Below, in pieces: positions 1 to 8,514 of a DNA stretch of 64,000 bases (position 1 is its first letter; each line of letters begins with the position of its first letter). This DNA is from Devosia beringensis. GTDB lineage: Bacteria; Pseudomonadota; Alphaproteobacteria; Rhizobiales; Devosiaceae. The notes under the pieces were generated by a model. It worked only from the letters and a program-made list of their open reading frames with translations. It searched no databases and was not told where the DNA came from. Both the position numbers and the translations under genes were made by a program. Location: contig NZ_CP045422.1 in NCBI RefSeq assembly GCF_014926585.1, positions 3,984,766 to 4,048,765 of the forward strand, in the 5' to 3' direction.

Positions 1-133
1 AGCCCTTGTCGGCCAGCTCATCCGTCACATCGGTGAAAAACGGATCCTTGGCGCCGGCAACCTGCTGGGTACGCGGATCGATCAGGCCGGTCGGGCGTGG
101 CGCGACAAGCGTTTCGTTATCGCTCAATCCCAT
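1..133 (-). CDS. nuoB: NADH-quinone oxidoreductase subunit B, N-terminal part (runs off window start)
   Basis: Only the first ~44 codons are present, read leftwards from the ATG at 133. The N-terminus (starting [12 protein letters not shown], then GLIDP and later [13 protein letters not shown]) matches the divergent N-terminal extension of alphaproteobacterial NuoB, the complex I subunit carrying the N2 iron-sulfur cluster. The cluster cysteines lie outside the window. Its start overlaps the end of nuoA by 10 bases, the usual nuoA-nuoB coupling. The identification rests on a short N-terminal stretch plus the neighbour. Confidence 0.85.
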   Translation of the reverse strand, partial: MGLSDNETLVAPRPTGLIDPRTQQVAGAKDPFFTDVTDELADKG

Positions 134-489
134 TCCAGTGCCCCTTTGCGCCATTCGTAGATAAAGCCAACCGTCAGCACGCCCAGGAAGATCATCATGG
201 ACCAGAAGCCGAACCAGCCGACATCGCGGAACGCCACTGCCCAAGGGAACAGAAACGCCACTTCAAGATCGAAAATGATGAACAGAATCGACACGAGGTA
301 AAACCGCACGTCGAACTTCATGCGCGCATCGTCAAATGCATCGAAACCGGCCTCGAAGGCCGAGACCTTTTCAGGATCCGGATTTCTGACGGCAACAAGG
401 AAGGGAACCACCAACAAGGCCAGGCCGATCACGGCGGACAGGCCAAGGAAGATGATGATGGGCAGATAATCGCTGAGCAAATCAGTCAT
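124..489 (-). CDS. nuoA: NADH-quinone oxidoreductase subunit A
   Basis: A 121-residue membrane subunit of proton-pumping complex I, the family's usual length. Three hydrophobic segments are visible (about residues 8-28, 60-83 and 90-108). The conserved stretch with [26 protein letters not shown] spans the second helix, including the conserved acidic pair FDLE. I chose the ATG at 489 because it gives the standard [10 protein letters not shown] start; the reading frame extends further upstream without homology. It is the first gene of a nuo operon continuing leftwards into nuoB. Confidence 0.95.
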   Translation of the reverse strand: MTDLLSDYLPIIIFLGLSAVIGLALLVVPFLVAVRNPDPEKVSAFEAGFDAFDDARMKFDVRFYLVSILFIIFDLEVAFLFPWAVAFRDVGWFGFWSMMIFLGVLTVGFIYEWRKGALEWD

Positions 490-902
490 GCGGCAGCCTG
501 TTACTAGTCCGGTCGGGCGACCGGCATCGCGTGAGAATCGGAGGCAATTGGGGCCAACGAGCCGACGCGACAAATGATGGCTTGGGCTTAGACCTTTGGC
601 TATCCGGTTTCAAGGGAAAGAAATTATGACTATAATGTTCATATATATAGAAGCCGCTCAATGCGGGATGTGCCAGGGCTTGGTACGCTTTTGGCGAAGC
701 CAAGGTCATTCGAGGGGCACCGATTTCGCCCTGCCGAGACGCACAGCCACATAACCGTTCCCGCAGATTCGTCCCATAACGGACAATGGGCCCGAGATGC
801 GGCGCCCAAAAAGCAAAAACGGCGAACCGCAGAGCGGTTCGCCGAATTGGGTTTGCAAGATTTGTCGGGAGGGCGGCAAGCCGCCCTGCCCGATTGCATA
901 TC
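490..902. other. Intergenic region between nuoA and the first outer-membrane barrel gene
   Basis: No coding sequence with family support was found. An AT-rich patch at about 620-652, including TATAAT at 631-636, looks promoter-like and is in a suitable place for the nuo operon, but I could not assign a convincing -35 partner. The right part holds the terminator of the barrel gene. The remaining ~150 bases show nothing recognisable. Confidence 0.5.
807..844 (-). terminator. Intrinsic terminator of barrel gene copy 1
   Basis: A perfect 11-bp stem (820-830 with 834-844, loop AGA) is followed on the minus strand by a U-rich tail (complement of 807-819, GTTTTTGCTTTTT). It lies 58 bases past the stop of the gene at 903. 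A second GC-rich hairpin (about 866-892) sits between stop and terminator. Confidence 0.88.
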
Positions 903-1481
903 TTAGAAGTGGTAGAATACGCCGACGGTTGCCTTGGCACCGTCGAAGAACTGGTCGCCAGCGGTGTTCGAGAAATCGCCGAGGCCGAGCACTTCGCCAC
1001 GAACCGACACAGCGTCGGTCACAGCAACTTCAACACCGCCGCCGAGGGCGTAGATGCCGTTGTCAGTGGTGCCCGAACGGCTGGTCAGGCCAACGCCGCC
1101 AGCTGCGTACACGACGACCTGGTCGGTCACGACTGCGCCAACGCGAGCCAGTGCCAGGAACATGCCGGCGTCGTCGCCGTCCTGGAACACGTAGTCACCC
1201 TGGACTTCAAGGCCGAGCAGGATCGGGTCGTAAGCGATGAAGTTGACGCCAACAGCGCCACCAACCGAAAACTGCGATGCGTTGGTCTGAAGGTTGGTCA
1301 GGCCGTTGGTGTTGGTGAACACGCCACCGACGTTAACGCCTGCATACAGACCTTCCCAATCGAAGCCAGCAGCTTCATACATTGGCTGTGGGGTCGTTGG
1401 GATGATCAGATCGGCAGCCTGAGCGCCGCTGACGAGAAGCGCGGCAGCTGCCACACCGAGATAAAGGGAACGTACGCTCAT
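903..1481 (-). CDS. Outer-membrane beta-barrel protein, copy 1 (Omp25/RopB-like)
   Basis: A 192-residue exported protein with a signal peptide (MSVRSLYLGVAAAALLVSGAQA, cleavage after AQA). Alternating-residue beta strands follow with an FDWEGLYAGVNVGG opening typical of rhizobial Omp25/Omp31-type surface barrels. It ends in YHF, the aromatic C-terminus recognised by the Bam machinery. The start at 1481 has GGAG six bases upstream. Copy 2 lies just upstream with an identical mature protein apart from one residue (PMY here, PIY there). The likely role is a structural or surface porin-like protein; no substrate can be deduced. Confidence 0.9.
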   Translation of the reverse strand: MSVRSLYLGVAAAALLVSGAQAADLIIPTTPQPMYEAAGFDWEGLYAGVNVGGVFTNTNGLTNLQTNASQFSVGGAVGVNFIAYDPILLGLEVQGDYVFQDGDDAGMFLALARVGAVVTDQVVVYAAGGVGLTSRSGTTDNGIYALGGGVEVAVTDAVSVRGEVLGLGDFSNTAGDQFFDGAKATVGVFYHF

Positions 1482-1877
1482 GGAGAACTCCAGATTCAAA
1501 GTTTAAGTCCACACAAAATATCGCGAAAGTTATTGATCAGGCAATAACAACTGCGACCTTGAGCGGATTTTACCAGCGAGCCGGGCTTATCGGCAACACA
1601 TTCCACGGCGCCACCGAACGTACGCGCCCCGCGGCGGACGCATTGATCCACAAATGACCAATCCATCTGCCAAAACAGGCACATGACCACGCATCCATGC
1701 GACTGAACGAACACCGTTCGCAGCGGTCATGGCCAGGTGACGGTGCCGGGGGTTCTGAGTCGCGACCAAAGCCGTGGCCGAAAAGCAAAACGGCGAATCG
1801 CTTTCGCGATTCGCCGAATTGGGTTTGCAAGACGCTAGGTCGGGAGGGCGGCAAGCCGCCCTGCCCGATTGCATATC
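1482..1877. other. Spacer between the tandem barrel genes
   Basis: This ~400-base stretch holds the presumed promoter of copy 1 on its left and the terminator of copy 2 (1781-1816) plus the GC-rich hairpin (about 1841-1867) on its right. The sequence from about 1783 rightwards is duplicated from the equivalent part downstream of copy 1. No gene is supported in between. Confidence 0.6.
1781..1816 (-). terminator. Intrinsic terminator of barrel gene copy 2
   Basis: An 11-bp perfect stem (1791-1801 with 1806-1816, loop TTTC) is followed on the minus strand by TTTTGCTTTT. It is the duplicate of the terminator at 807-844. The stem differs by one base pair and the difference is compensated on both arms (C-G in copy 1, T-A in copy 2), so the hairpin is conserved although sequence drifted. 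Confidence 0.88.
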
Positions 1878-2456
1878 TTAGAAGTGGTAGAATACGCCGA
1901 CGGTTGCCTTGGCACCGTCGAAGAACTGGTCGCCAGCGGTGTTCGAGAAATCGCCGAGGCCGAGCACTTCGCCACGAACCGACACAGCGTCGGTCACAGC
2001 AACTTCAACACCGCCGCCGAGGGCGTAGATGCCGTTGTCAGTGGTGCCCGAACGGCTGGTCAGGCCAACGCCGCCAGCTGCGTACACGACGACCTGGTCG
2101 GTCACGACTGCGCCAACGCGAGCCAGTGCCAGGAACATGCCGGCGTCGTCGCCGTCCTGGAACACGTAGTCACCCTGGACTTCAAGGCCGAGCAGGATCG
2201 GGTCGTAAGCGATGAAGTTGACGCCAACAGCGCCACCAACCGAAAACTGCGATGCGTTGGTCTGAAGGTTGGTCAGGCCGTTGGTGTTGGTGAACACGCC
2301 ACCGACGTTAACGCCTGCATAGAGACCTTCCCAATCGAAGCCAGCAGCTTCATAGATTGGCTGTGGGGTCGTTGGGATGATCAGATCGGCAGCCTGAGCG
2401 CCGCCGACGAGAAGCGCGGCAGCTGCCACACCGAGAGAAAGTGAACGTACAAACAT
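1878..2456 (-). CDS. Outer-membrane beta-barrel protein, copy 2 (Omp25/RopB-like)
   Basis: A 192-residue barrel, a tandem duplicate of the gene at 903 with a constant offset of 975 bases. The first ~430 bases in genomic order (the C-terminal three quarters of the protein) look identical to copy 1, including synonymous positions. Nearly all differences cluster in the signal-peptide end (FVRSLSL against SVRSLYL, VGG against VSG). The start at 2456 has GGGAG eight bases upstream. The upstream regions of the two copies do not resemble each other, so they may be expressed under different conditions. Confidence 0.9.
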   Translation of the reverse strand: MFVRSLSLGVAAAALLVGGAQAADLIIPTTPQPIYEAAGFDWEGLYAGVNVGGVFTNTNGLTNLQTNASQFSVGGAVGVNFIAYDPILLGLEVQGDYVFQDGDDAGMFLALARVGAVVTDQVVVYAAGGVGLTSRSGTTDNGIYALGGGVEVAVTDAVSVRGEVLGLGDFSNTAGDQFFDGAKATVGVFYHF

Positions 2457-3081
2457 ATCTTGCACTCCCATAGAGTTAACCGTAGTCCACCGTTAGATGC
2501 ATCAGCACCACGCGTGTGACAAGCCTTCGCCATTCGAATTTTGGCGGTGCGGATAACATTCCATGAGCATTTGGGATGGGGTGTTGCGCCAATGTCGCGC
2601 ATTTGGCTCAATTTGATACAAATCCCATCTTGCAACAGCCGCCTAGACGACCGTGCGGCAGATGTATTCACGACTGAGTCGTGCCGTCAAGCCACACCAT
2701 CGCCATAATTGGGCCACCCCGGCGCCGGATTTTGTGGTCTCATATCCGCAATGGCGTCGGGTTCGATGCTGGTATGGGGCTCAAAAAGCCCCGCAATTGC
2801 AGGCTTTGCAGGGAATGGGCGGTGCAATGCCTGGGGATCAGCGCGTGTAAGCGGGCCGGTTCGGTCTGGCTGAATTTAGATCGGGCGGCGACATATTTTT
2901 TCGCATTCGCGCCCTGATTCGTCTTGTCGGCGGCTCGGCCGACGAACCAGACTGCATCCCCTTGCCACTCTGACAGTAGTCTCAGGTGCGACGTCTGCAC
3001 CGGGACGGAGACTTCCGACCGGCGACTCTGGCACCGGTCAGAATAGACCGGCACGGATTGCGCCGGTCCATTCGGGATGGC
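2457..3081. other. Intergenic region between barrel copy 2 and msrA
   Basis: About 620 bases without a gene I can support. It must hold the promoter of copy 2 at its left end. A small hairpin (GGGGCT / AGCCCC, 2776-2792) is visible and could terminate msrA transcripts. Short open frames here have no family resemblance. Confidence 0.5.
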
Positions 3082-3813
3082 CTAGAGCGTTCCTACCAGC
3101 ACGGGATCTGCGCGGTACATATCGGGAAAGATTGCCTTGAGCGCGGCAATTTTAGGCAGGTCGTGCATCACGATATAGGGCCAGGTCGGATTGAGCGTCA
3201 GGAAGTCCTGGTGATATTGTTCGGCGGGATAGAATGCCTGCAGCGGTTCGATGGTGGTGACGACAGGCCCTTCAAACAGGCCGGTTTCATCGAGCTGAGC
3301 GATATAGGCTTCGGCTGTGGCCGCCTGCTGCTCGTTGAGCGCGAAGATGGTCGACCGATACTGGGTGCCGTGATCGGGGCCCTGATAATTCAGCTGTGTC
3401 GGATTGTGGGCCACCGAGAAATAGATCTGCAGCAGGTCGCCATAGCTTACCACCGAGGGGTCGTAGGTGATCTGCACGGCCTCGGCATGTCCCGTGGTTC
3501 CGCTGCCGGTCTGCTCGTAAGTGGCCGTATCGGCCGCGCCGCCGGAATAGCCCGACACAGCATTGGTGACGCCGACCACGTGCTGGAAGACGCCTTGCAC
3601 CCCCCAGAAGCAGCCGCCGGCAAAAACGGCGGTCGCCGTGCTGCCCGTCTCGGCAAGATCGGCGGCGGGTGCAGGGATTGTCACCGGGGCTTCCTGCGCA
3701 TCAGCCGGTTTATTGAACAGGCCCATCGCAAAGACGGGCATGACCAGCAGCAAGGCGAGTGTCGCACGCCGGCTGTTGGTGGGGGCAAGGTGAAGGGCAC
3801 GGGTGCTGGACAT
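3082..3813 (-). CDS. msrA: Peptide-methionine (S)-S-oxide reductase, exported
   Basis: Repairs oxidised methionine (S-sulfoxide form). The MsrA signature GGCFWG is at residues 66-71 with the catalytic cysteine at 68, followed by the SGYSGG motif and GHAEAVQITYDP. Residues 1-40 form a basic N-terminus plus hydrophobic segment ending ADAQ, so the enzyme is predicted to be periplasmic or membrane-anchored rather than cytosolic. At 243 residues it is longer than cytosolic MsrA because of this leader and a ~20-residue linker. No MsrB partner is adjacent. Confidence 0.93.
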   Translation of the reverse strand: MSSTRALHLAPTNSRRATLALLLVMPVFAMGLFNKPADAQEAPVTIPAPAADLAETGSTATAVFAGGCFWGVQGVFQHVVGVTNAVSGYSGGAADTATYEQTGSGTTGHAEAVQITYDPSVVSYGDLLQIYFSVAHNPTQLNYQGPDHGTQYRSTIFALNEQQAATAEAYIAQLDETGLFEGPVVTTIEPLQAFYPAEQYHQDFLTLNPTWPYIVMHDLPKIAALKAIFPDMYRADPVLVGTL

Positions 3814-3925
3814 AAGCGATCCTCGGTTGGAGCTATCTGCACGTCAGTTCGCATCATAGGGCCAACTGGTTACGGCAGATCAGTCCATCACGGTGATATG
3901 AACCGGCAATCGCTGCGGCCAGGGC

Positions 3926-4303
3926 TCAGTCCGGCCGGACCGAGATCACCCGGAACACGTGCATTTTGCCGTCGTCTTCGCGGATCGATACATATTCGCC
4001 GACCACGAAGCGCTCCTCGGACAGGCGGAATCCCGCCTCGTCGTCGGTGCTGGTCTTGACGTCATAGTCGAAGATCCAGCCATTGTCCGGGCCGTGCAGG
4101 ATACGGCCACGCGCCTCCTCCTCCCCCGGCCGACGGCGCACCACGCGGCACCAGTCGGGCATGTCGCGATAGGCCGAAGGGTCAATGTGGCCCTCCGCGT
4201 TCAGCGGGAAATACAGGCGATAACTGTGGGCCGGGTCCCCTTCCGGGTGCCCTGGCTCGCGCGCCAGTTCAAGTTCGATGCGATAGAGCACTGCCTTGGT
4301 CAT
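3926..4303 (-). CDS. Conserved small protein of unknown function
   Basis: A 125-residue soluble, acidic protein. It has no recognised domain. Visible features are an N-terminal LYRIELELAREPGHPEGD segment, a central WCRVVRRRPGEEEARGRILHG stretch and a C-terminal beta-rich part (GEYVSIREDD, MHVFRVISV). It is probably real: its codon use is like its neighbours and its ATG lies only 14 bases from the stop of the SDR gene upstream, suggesting one transcript. No function is proposed. Confidence 0.7.
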   Translation of the reverse strand: MTKAVLYRIELELAREPGHPEGDPAHSYRLYFPLNAEGHIDPSAYRDMPDWCRVVRRRPGEEEARGRILHGPDNGWIFDYDVKTSTDDEAGFRLSEERFVVGEYVSIREDDGKMHVFRVISVRPD

Positions 4304-4317
4304 AAGTGTCCCTGTGC

Positions 4318-5073
4318 CTATTGGGCGGTATAGCCGCCATCCACCAGATGGTAGCTGCCGGTGATGAAGGAGGCGTCGTCCGAGAGCAGGAAGGCCGTCA
4401 GTGCCGCCACTTCGGCGGGGGTGCCGAGGCGGCCGACCGGGTGCATGCCGGCAATGGCGGAGAGGGTAGCGGCATCGAGGTGGTTGCTCAGCAACGGCGT
4501 GTCGATAAAGGCCGGCCCGATGGAATTGATGCGAATGCCGTGCTTGGCATATTCGATGGCCGCCGTCTTGGTGAGGCCGATAACGCCGTGCTTGGCGGCG
4601 ACATAGGCGGGCGCCGTGGCAAAGCCAACCGAACCCAGGATCGATGCCATGTTGACGATCGAGCCGCCGCCCGAAGCAAGCATGGCGGGGATCTGGTAGC
4701 GCAGGCCGTAGAAGACGCTGTTCAGGTTGGTGGCGATCACCTTGTGCCAGCTGTCGAGTGGGTAGTCGCCTGTGGTGGCGGCGGCGCCGGCAATCCCGGC
4801 ATTGTTGACCGCCAGGTGCAGCCCGCCGAATTCGCGCTGGGCGGCGGCGACCATGGCCTCGACTTCGAGCGCATCGCTGACGTCAACGGCAAAACCCTTG
4901 GCGACCCCGCCCTGCGCAGTGATGGCGGCAGCGATATCCCGCGCTCCATCCTCGTTCAGATCGGCGACCAGCACCTTGGCGCCCGACGCTGCGAGCAAGT
5001 GGGCGACCGCTGCACCAATGCCGGAGGCGCCGCCGGTGACGATGGCAACCTTGTTCTTGAAATCGAAAGGCAT
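4318..5073 (-). CDS. Short-chain dehydrogenase/reductase (SDR) oxidoreductase
   Basis: A 251-residue classical SDR. It has the nucleotide-binding TGGASGIG motif near the N-terminus, NNAG around residue 90, and the catalytic Ser-Tyr-Lys (serine in NMASILGSVG, YVAAK). Asp in VADLNEDG after strand 2 favours NAD(H). The start at 5073 is chosen for its AAGGAG ribosome site seven bases upstream. The substrate cannot be told; the sugar-acid kinase gene upstream on the same strand suggests a polyol or hydroxy-acid, but a 195-base gap separates them. Confidence 0.88.
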   Translation of the reverse strand: MPFDFKNKVAIVTGGASGIGAAVAHLLAASGAKVLVADLNEDGARDIAAAITAQGGVAKGFAVDVSDALEVEAMVAAAQREFGGLHLAVNNAGIAGAAATTGDYPLDSWHKVIATNLNSVFYGLRYQIPAMLASGGGSIVNMASILGSVGFATAPAYVAAKHGVIGLTKTAAIEYAKHGIRINSIGPAFIDTPLLSNHLDAATLSAIAGMHPVGRLGTPAEVAALTAFLLSDDASFITGSYHLVDGGYTAQ

Positions 5074-5268
5074 GGCAAATCTCCTTGAAGGCAATGCACT
5101 GAACAATCGGTGACCGCCTAGCTGCGCCAGTCGATCTTGCCCGTTCCCTACTCCTACAGATCAGATCTACCACTCAAACTTCTTGATCTCGCGCAAATGG
5201 CTGGCAATTGCGTGCACCGGCCGAGCCCGACAAGGCCGATGGCCTGTGGTGGTGTAGTGTTTCGGACA

Positions 5269-6603
5269 TCAGGCTGTCCTTTCGCGCAGCAGGCCTGTGT
5301 CACCGGTTGAATGCTGTGCTGCGCTCAGATCGGGACCATCGAGAATGTCCCAAGCCTTGAGCAAAAGGTCTGGCGCGACAATGTCGCCGGGCAAGAGTGC
5401 CAGGGCCAGGTCGGGGCCGACCAGGCTGCGCGTCCAGGCCAGTCCCGGGGCGATTTCCGGTCCAATCGTGAAGGCATGCACCCCAAGTGCTGCCACGATG
5501 GCGCTGGACGCCTCACCATCGGCAATGATGAAGCGGGAGAAGCCGTTGTCGCGTAGGATGACCGCCAGATTGGCCAGCAGTTGGCCGATCAGCACTCCGG
5601 CTGTCTCGGCGCCCCGCTTGTCTGGCACGGCCTCCGGTCCATCGCCGGAATAGACCAGCACCGGCCCCTTGCTGGCGTGCCGCAGCACCCAGTTGGCCAC
5701 ATCGGCCGCCGCCTGTGCCCCGGAGGCCACTTCGGCCGGCATGATCTGCAGGGCGGGCATGCCGGCGTCAATGGCGGCCTGCACCTGCTCGCGCAAGGCA
5801 GGTGAACCCAAGCCGGCCAGGACAATCGCCTTTCCCTTCGGCGCGGCCATGCGTTCCGACTCGATCGTGATGCCGATCCGACCCTGGCGCCGGAAATTCT
5901 CCAGCAGCCCCATGGCGATCTCCGAACCGCCGGTGACCAAACGGATGCCGGCCATAGCGTCGCCCAGCACGCGCAGATCGGCATCGCGCACCGCGTCGGC
6001 AATCATCAGCCGGAAGCCGGCCTGCTGGGCGCGGAACAAGACCGCCCTGACCGCCTCGGGTCCGGCGGAGATAATATCGAGGGGGATCAGCCCCACCCGT
6101 GCTGTGGTCTGCGCCTGCAGTACGCGGACCAGATTGGCATCAGCCATGGGTGTGAGCGGATGCTTTCGCATCGCAGTGTCCGACAGCAGGGCGGAGCCCA
6201 GGAAGAGATGCCCCTGATAGACGGTCAATCCCGTGGCTGGAGACGCCGGGCAGGCAATGGCGATCGGAACCTCGAGGAAATCCAGCAGGGCTTCGGCAAC
6301 CGGGCCGATATTGCCAGCGGACGTGGAGTCAAACGTAGCGCCATAGGTGAAAAGGAACTGCTCGGCGCCGGCCTGGCGCAAGGCCATGACCGAAGCCAGC
6401 GCCATGGCCACTGCTTCGTCGGCAGGAATAGCGCGCGAGGTGAGCCCGATGACCACGGCCTGGGCGCCGTCAAAACTGATATCTTCGGGCGGTACGCCCA
6501 TAACCTGAACGGTCTTCATCCCTTGGCGCGCCAACGCCAATGCCAACTCGGTCGCCCCGGCCAGATCATCGGTAATGGCGCCCAGCAGGATGGAATTGGT
6601 CAT
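5269..6603 (-). CDS. Four-carbon acid sugar kinase family protein (DUF1537, OtnK-like)
   Basis: A 444-residue protein with the two-domain layout of the family that phosphorylates 3-oxo-tetronates or related four-carbon acid sugars. The N-terminal GAITDDLAGATELALALA carries the substrate-binding TDD motif. The C-terminal nucleotide-binding half contains VTGGSEIAMGL and GDGPEAVPDKRG. The ATG at 6603 has GAGG upstream and gives the normal family start; the open frame extends further without homology. The usual partners (OtnC aldolase, OtnI isomerase) are not next to it, so the substrate stays open. Confidence 0.82.
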   Translation of the reverse strand: MTNSILLGAITDDLAGATELALALARQGMKTVQVMGVPPEDISFDGAQAVVIGLTSRAIPADEAVAMALASVMALRQAGAEQFLFTYGATFDSTSAGNIGPVAEALLDFLEVPIAIACPASPATGLTVYQGHLFLGSALLSDTAMRKHPLTPMADANLVRVLQAQTTARVGLIPLDIISAGPEAVRAVLFRAQQAGFRLMIADAVRDADLRVLGDAMAGIRLVTGGSEIAMGLLENFRRQGRIGITIESERMAAPKGKAIVLAGLGSPALREQVQAAIDAGMPALQIMPAEVASGAQAAADVANWVLRHASKGPVLVYSGDGPEAVPDKRGAETAGVLIGQLLANLAVILRDNGFSRFIIADGEASSAIVAALGVHAFTIGPEIAPGLAWTRSLVGPDLALALLPGDIVAPDLLLKAWDILDGPDLSAAQHSTGDTGLLRERTA

Positions 6604-7122
6604 GTGGTCCTCAGCAGTGGCGCCGGCAGAATCTGGCAGCGGCATCGACAATGCCAGCTTGCGCGGGCAAGTGATGTTGAGCAAGCCATCTGTCGATGGC
6701 TGTCCTCTCGATCCGTGCAGCGACCAAGCGGGAGCGCCGGACGGCCGGCGGCCTCCGGGGACGAATAGATGGACGAACCCCGAGGCGGCTTTCGCCTCTG
6801 GTAAACTTAAAAATGAGACGGAAACCGCCTCGGGGCGCCGGTTTTTGGAACTGTTCGGCGGCGCGGGATCGCTCGTCCTCGCACGGCCGTCTCGGAACCT
6901 GTGGGAGAGGCAAAGCCCCCACCCGGCTCACTCCACCACTGTTCGCCTGCAGGCCGCCCATGCGGGGTGATGGGCATGAGTTTAACCGAGCCGGCGCCGC
7001 CGGGGATAAGTCTCGTGTTTCCGAACGTCCGATGAGCGAGCAAACCAAGGGGCGCCGTGGTCATCGCCACAGAGAGATCGATGCCGCTCACGGGGATTGC
7101 CAAACCGGCGCCGGGGCCAGAT
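6604..7122. other. Long non-coding spacer with an 11-bp inverted repeat
   Basis: About 520 bases between the kinase start and the MFS carrier stop, both on the minus strand. A perfect 11-bp inverted repeat (6778-6788 and 6825-6835, CCCCGAGGCGG and its complement) encloses a shorter hairpin (GAGGCG / CGCCTC) and an AT-rich loop. No coding frame in the region resembles a protein. It may contain the kinase promoter and the end of the MFS transcript. Confidence 0.5.
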
Positions 7123-8391
7123 TCAGGCAGCGGGCTCCTGCACCACAAGGTCGCTCAACTGTACCGCTTCCTCGTCGCCGACCACCGAGACCGCGCCGGC
7201 GGTTCCCAGATCGAAATTCTCCTTTTCGGCCTCAGGCAGACCTTCGCGACGGCTGAGGCGGACAGCGACAAAGCCGATCAGGATCAGCATCACCACACCA
7301 TTGGTGATGAACATGCCGGCCGGCCCGAACAGCTCGATGCTGAGCGAGGTGAGCAAGGGGCCCACCGTCGATCCCAGGCCGTTCAAGAGCAGCAGGCCGG
7401 CAGAAATCTCCACATATTCCGAACGCTCAGCAAAGTCGAACACGTGGGACGCGGCAATGGCATAGGCGGGCAGCAGACCCGCGCCGAAGACAAGGCCCAA
7501 AGCCAGCCACAGCCAAGTCAGGTGCGGCAGCACCAGAATGACCAGGCCCACCAGAGCCGCAACGAGCGCCAGGCCGATGATGACCAGGCGCCGGTCCATA
7601 TGATCGGACAGCTTGCCGGCGGGCCATTGCACGAGAGCGCCGCCCACCACGGCCGCGCTCATGAACAGGGCGGCATCGGTGACACTGCCACTGACCGCAT
7701 TGGCATAGCTGGGCCCCAGCGACCAGAACGACCCCGTGGCAATGCCGATCAGAAATATCGACACCGTTCCGGTGGGCGACAGGCGAAACATGTGCCGCGG
7801 CCGGAAACGAACCATGGTGATCGGCGGCGGTTGGCTGGATCGCGTCATGACGATGGGCACAGCGGCCAGGGACACCAGCACCGAGGCGATCGAGAACAGG
7901 ACGAAGGAACTCGGCTGCACCAGGGTGACCATCATCTGGCCTATCGTGATGACGGTGAAGTTGACTGTCACATAGGTGGAGATCAGGGTGCCGCGCGTTT
8001 CATTGGTCGCCTGGTCATTGAGCCAGCTCTCGACCACCAGATACAGACCCGCCAGACAAAAGCCGGTGATCATGCGCAACAGCACCCAGACCAGTGGGTC
8101 GACCGCCAAGGGATAGCCCAAGGCCGCCGCCGAGGCGATCGACACCAGGGCGGCAAAGGTGCGGATATGGCCGGCCCGGATGATGAACAGGGGCGAAAAG
8201 GCACAGCCGAGCACGAAGCCGAAGAAATAGCCCGAGCCGAGCATGCCGACCTCAAAGGCCGAAAAGCCTTCAATGCCGCCGCGGATGGGCAGCAGCATGA
8301 CCTGCAGGCCATTGCCCATGATCAGCAGGGCGACGCTGAGCAGAATGGCGCCGGCGGCCAGCAATGGCGAACGTACCGGCGCTTCAGTCAT
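7123..8391 (-). CDS. Major facilitator superfamily transporter (YcaD-like)
   Basis: A 422-residue, twelve-helix carrier. The segment GFCLAGLYLVVESWLNDQA around TM5, with the ESWLN motif, is characteristic of the YcaD-like MFS group. A second-half loop with KLSDHMDRR is the MFS motif A repeat. The ATG at 8391 is preferred over the GTG one codon upstream because AAGG lies at a good distance. The substrate is unknown. Confidence 0.85.
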   Translation of the reverse strand: MTEAPVRSPLLAAGAILLSVALLIMGNGLQVMLLPIRGGIEGFSAFEVGMLGSGYFFGFVLGCAFSPLFIIRAGHIRTFAALVSIASAAALGYPLAVDPLVWVLLRMITGFCLAGLYLVVESWLNDQATNETRGTLISTYVTVNFTVITIGQMMVTLVQPSSFVLFSIASVLVSLAAVPIVMTRSSQPPPITMVRFRPRHMFRLSPTGTVSIFLIGIATGSFWSLGPSYANAVSGSVTDAALFMSAAVVGGALVQWPAGKLSDHMDRRLVIIGLALVAALVGLVILVLPHLTWLWLALGLVFGAGLLPAYAIAASHVFDFAERSEYVEISAGLLLLNGLGSTVGPLLTSLSIELFGPAGMFITNGVVMLILIGFVAVRLSRREGLPEAEKENFDLGTAGAVSVVGDEEAVQLSDLVVQEPAA

Positions 8392-8514
8392 CACTTCTAC
8401 CTTTGCGTTCCGCCACGCGCGGGATCAGTCAGGGCCGCGCTGATGCCGCACAAAGGCGGCTATTTCTAGTCCATCGACCCTTCTGTCCCCAGACTATCGG
8501 GCGTCGGCTCGGCT

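Noticed and set aside
2740..2795. tRNA-like GGTTCGA loop near 2760
   Set aside because: The flanking bases do not form a five-pair T stem, and there is no cloverleaf or acceptor stem around it.
7057..8469. Long plus-strand open frame of 470 codons opposite the MFS gene
   Set aside because: It is low-complexity His/Gln/Gly/Arg-rich sequence, the usual antisense shadow of a GC-rich membrane-protein gene. The minus strand encodes a clear MFS protein.
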